From: Patiria pectinifera
Taxonomy: Eukaryota > Echinodermata > Asteroidea > Valvatida > Asterinidae
Direction of reading: 5' to 3'
Assembly (NCBI GenBank): GCA_029964075.1
Contig: CM057142.1
Coordinates: 29,762,392-29,826,391 of the forward strand
Length of the DNA stretch: 64,000 nt
In this document: piece after piece, positions 60,696 through 64,000 of the stretch
Layout: each line of letters begins with the position of its first letter
How positions within the stretch are numbered: position 1 is the stretch's first letter
Made by a program: the position numbers and the translations under genes
Notes under the pieces: generated by a model
Told to the model about the DNA's origin: nothing
The model's input: only the letters and a program-made list of their open reading frames with translations
Database searches by the model: none

Positions 60696-61284
60696 CTCAT
60701 TGAGTTTTGATATGACATGCTGCCGGATCCATAGACAAAGCCGAACCGGGGACGAAGCCGAGGTTTGAAAAAGACCACTTCTACTCTCAGCTGCTGACCT
60801 TGAAGCCCGCCCTCAATCGCCAAACATTTTGCAGTCTAGTTAAGTTCCGTAGCATCATTCATTATGCATTATGCGATGATCCTGATGATGTATTATGCCG
60901 TCCGTGTCGATTTTTGTCTCTTTTTTTTTTCAAGAACAGCTCTGTAAATAAGTGAATGTAAGCTTCAGCATTCTTTGGACAGAGGTAGGAATTTGAAGTT
61001 GTAGTACAATTTTGTTGCACACTGAAAAAGTGACTGTCACCGGTGCTAATTCCTTGACAAGGACTTGTGCAAACTCCTCACGTCACACTAAAAAAAGCAA
61101 TCCATATCAACAGAGGGCGCTCCCCAAATAAATAAGAATATTCAGACCGAAATGGCTATCGTTACGGCAGTCGATCGACCGTCTTGTTCAGTGGCATATT
61201 AAGTGGGGATGGGGGGTTAATGGTTAGGGTTTAGACACAGGACCCCGCAAAATTGTTTTGCAGTAGGTTGAGTAACTCCAGCTG

Positions 61285-61327
61285 ACATGCTCCATATTCA
61301 TTACATGTGAATGAATATGGAGCATGT
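61285..61327. repeat. Perfect 18-bp hairpin
   Basis: Arms 61285-61302 and 61310-61327 (acatgctccatattcatt and its complement) enclose the loop acatgtg. Confidence 0.6.
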
Positions 61328-61713
61328 TCAAATACATGTGACTTAAACAAATTTGGCATCAAATGAAAGCTAAAAGTCTATATTTTCAAGATTTGAAGTC
61401 GGAATTTTATTTTTTATACATTTCGGTACCAAAAAATAGGATTATGTAATAATCCTGTTTTAATCCTATAAAATGTGATTAATAGTGATATGAAAGACTC
61501 ACCAAAACACACACTAAATATGACTAATGCCATCAGTTTCTGTCATGAGAAAGTATTGGTCTTGGCACATTTTAACATTTTGCAATGACTTCTCTTCAGT
61601 GACTTCTAATATTTCAGCAGGTTTAATTATTGTGCAAAGCAAGTTTAGGTAGGCCTTCAATATGACATTATAACTGACACTGCTGTACTTCTCTTTTTTA
61701 ATTAAGCCAAATT

Positions 61714-63115
61714 GGTAACGGAAGGACGCAATGACGGAAGGACAAATCGTTTTTTAATCGAATTGTACTTACATTTGCGCCATGTGAAAATGAAAATCAC
61801 TGCAAATACATGCATGTTTAATGAGCATTGAAAGGACATTCATGTGACCCACCTTCACAAAAGCGGGATAAGCAGGGCAAGGTGTTTATTACCATTTGAA
61901 GGCACAGGCATGTACAACATGTACAATGTACATGTACATATATGCCGATGTACCGGTACTTGCACATGTATGGAGTTGTTGCAGAAAATCAAATCATAAA
62001 GTTGCTGCCATCAGCATTCGTGGACAATAGAGAAAGATACGAATTCTGTGAAGCCATTCCAGAAGCAACTTAAGTCAAAAATGAGATGGCAGAAAGTACC
62101 GGTACTTTGGGGCACTTTCATTCAATTTACATGTGTAAGACATGTGAGGTGCAATCTTTGACAAATTATGCCCAAGTTAACAATTTCAGTTTGGATGTTA
62201 TAAATTAATTGTTACTACTCTAAATCATTGTAATTTGATTTCAAACATTGATTTTAGAGTTCAATTAAAAGCAACACCTAACTGAAGCCATCAGTTCTAC
62301 CGGTAGATGTTTTTACCTTAAATGTACATGTACATGTAGGCTGGTCGCCCCCACCCTTTAGGTAAACCACTGAACCTACCGGTATTATTATTAAAAGTTG
62401 TTGGTGAACATGTAACCAATATACTCAAGTGCTCAAAAACTGTGTATTTAAACTTTTAAGGATTGAGGTGATGGGTTTGAAGTCCATTTCTGTAGTTGTC
62501 TTGTGTTCCTGAATTATGTTTTGGGTGGTTTTCGTTTTTCTTTTGTTATCATGAATTAGCAGGCTTCTATCTTTATCTCAATAGTTTCTTGGGTATAATT
62601 ATTTATGCCAGGTCTGCATATTGTTGATTTCACATTCAGTTACACATTTCAGCAATTTGTTTCACTTGTATAATTAGTTATATTTTTTGTTCATGTTATA
62701 ATTGAGTAAACCTTTGTCCTTCCGCTACTGTCCTTCCGATAGAAAATCATAATCTGCTTAAAACGTTGTAATTCTATTAGCGAAACACTTAAAGTCAAAT
62801 GAGAAGTGAGGTATAGTATAGATAAAGCTTCAGGGATTCCATTTCTTACCTTGTCAAATATAATTGCCCCATAAAATTAGAGTTTACGCTAACGCAGTAA
62901 GTTGGAAAACCCTTGTCCGTTTTACCGTCCTTCCGTGACCTCATTAATATTCATAATTCATAAATGGGAGGCATTCATGCCCCCCAAAAGTGTGGAAAAT
63001 GAAAGTAGCATTATAGCAATACAATTGTGACATTTGTTTGCTGTAACTATTAACAGTGTCTGTGATACACACATTTGAAATTTTGTTTAATGAGTGAAAA
63101 CGTCCTTCCGTTACC
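61714..63115. mobile_element. Candidate 1.4-kb DNA element with ACGGAAGGAC sites
   Basis: Perfect 15-bp inverted ends GGTAACGGAAGGACG and CGTCCTTCCGTTACC bound the stretch. The core CGGAAGGAC/GTCCTTCCG recurs inside at about 61734, 62717, 62730 and 62929, subterminal to the ends. No coding frame and no clear target duplication were seen. Confidence 0.45.
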
Positions 63116-63370
63116 GTGGAATTGCCCTGGAGTTACTCAAGCTAGTTTTGCAGTCCTGACGAAACACCAATTAAGTACAAAAACGTCCATCAAAACAGGG
63201 ACATTTCCCTCAGAACCGCTGAACAGTTCGCCCCTAAACTTCATACAATACCTCATGACATACATTATGCATAGTGTGCGTCTAACAAACATCTCTGGAT
63301 TCTGTCGGTTTTTAGGCCAAAATGATGAAAAAATATGCCCTTTCTGCACTGAGCCAATCTGACACTTAAA

Positions 63371-63578
63371 ACGTGTACGCAGAGATTATGAATATGATCG
63401 ATATCGATGGTTTTTCGGTTTGCTCGGAGCGCGCCACGGAGTGGGGGGGGGGGGGTGGTAGGGTACAAACAAAATGATAGTATGCGCATGCGTACAAGCG
63501 CAAGTACCGTACCCCGCAGCGCACTCCAATTGAGCGAACCGAAAATCATCGATCGATCATTAATCTCTGCGTGCACGT
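63371..63578. mobile_element. Small foldback element
   Basis: About 60-bp inverted arms (63371-63430 and 63520-63578) share cgcagagatta, gatcgat and ttttcggttcgctc-like words, around a G-run loop. Confidence 0.55.
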
Positions 63579-64000
63579 ACATGTACACAAAAATGTATGC
63601 AGTGCATTATGGCGGTGAGATCCAATCGCCCACTGCTATGCAAATGCGGACTCATTCATTCATGTGTCATTCGGTTACATGGGGGTTTCCTCTCATTATG
63701 TCTGGGACATGTTTGCAGATCTGGTGACGTTTTAACAACGACCAATATACATGATGTACATGTATACACTCAGCTTGGTGGATTGTGTATACAAATCAAA
63801 TGTATCATTGTGATTTACTTGATTTATTTGAGTCGTGTATGTCCTATGATTTTTGTAATGTTACACAAGACAATGTACAAACGTAATAAGAATGATCTTC
63901 TGTGGCGGCCTAGAATACACTCTGGAATCTGAACCAATATCAGAGTGCGCGCATAAAATTTGCTAGCGATTCAAAATACTCCTGGTGTTGTGTACAAAAT
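63579..64000. other. Right edge, no gene recognised
   Basis: Overlapping open stretches carry no domain or splice pattern. TACATGTA words continue. Confidence 0.4.

Noticed and set aside
63265-63932. Several overlapping open frames at the right edge
   Set aside because: They overlap in both strands, cross a foldback element and have no domain or splice context.

Overview
The window reads as nuclear DNA of a marine invertebrate deuterostome, most likely an echinoderm (medium to low confidence). The pointers are spliced genes with long repeat-filled introns, many small foldback and terminal-inverted-repeat elements, LINE tails, an abundance of the palindromic words TAGGCCTA and TACATGTA, and galaxin-type secreted proteins beside a clearly animal MED6 gene. 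No bacterial operon, CRISPR array, rRNA or intact tRNA was seen.

Three genes can be built exon by exon. (1) Gene A, a galaxin-like secreted protein on the minus strand, has exons at 4690-4780, 2024-2149 and 583-944 and runs off the left edge. Two further signal-peptide first exons (5754-5847 and 12120-12213) lie upstream, each with its own TATA box and a phase-1 donor compatible with exon 2. (2) Gene B, a complete galaxin-like gene on the minus strand, has 12 coding exons from 40935 down to 23482, encodes 849 residues and carries about 43 Cys-Cys pairs. All intron phases close and there is one stop. (3) MED6 (Mediator subunit 6) on the plus strand has six coding exons, 42978-52857, and encodes 271 residues.

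Layout: 1-5.0 kb holds the 5' half of gene A. About 5.65-11.04 kb and 12.01-20.84 kb are two copies of a diverged tandem segmental duplication, each carrying an alternative promoter and signal exon for gene A. Later insertions decorate it: a LINE tail and a hAT relic in copy 1; two TTAA-flanked MITEs, Tc1-like MITEs and a 4-unit, roughly 265-bp tandem array in copy 2. 20.84-23.48 kb is the intergenic 3' flank of gene B, 23.48-40.94 kb is gene B, 40.94-42.98 kb is the divergent intergenic region between gene B and MED6, and 42.98-52.86 kb is MED6. 52.86-64 kb is MED6 3' flank and repeat-rich DNA without a recognisable gene.

The two galaxin genes share their 5' architecture: a signal exon ending in phase 1, then an exon whose 3' splice boundary cuts the second codon of a Cys-Cys pair. 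They are therefore tandem paralogues. The MED6 upstream region carries four consensus kappaB-type motifs within 70 bp, and the outermost gene A promoter also has one. The most interesting theme is a galaxin gene with a duplicated array of TATA/signal-peptide first exons, alongside several transposon families whose order of insertion can be read from empty sites in the sister copy.
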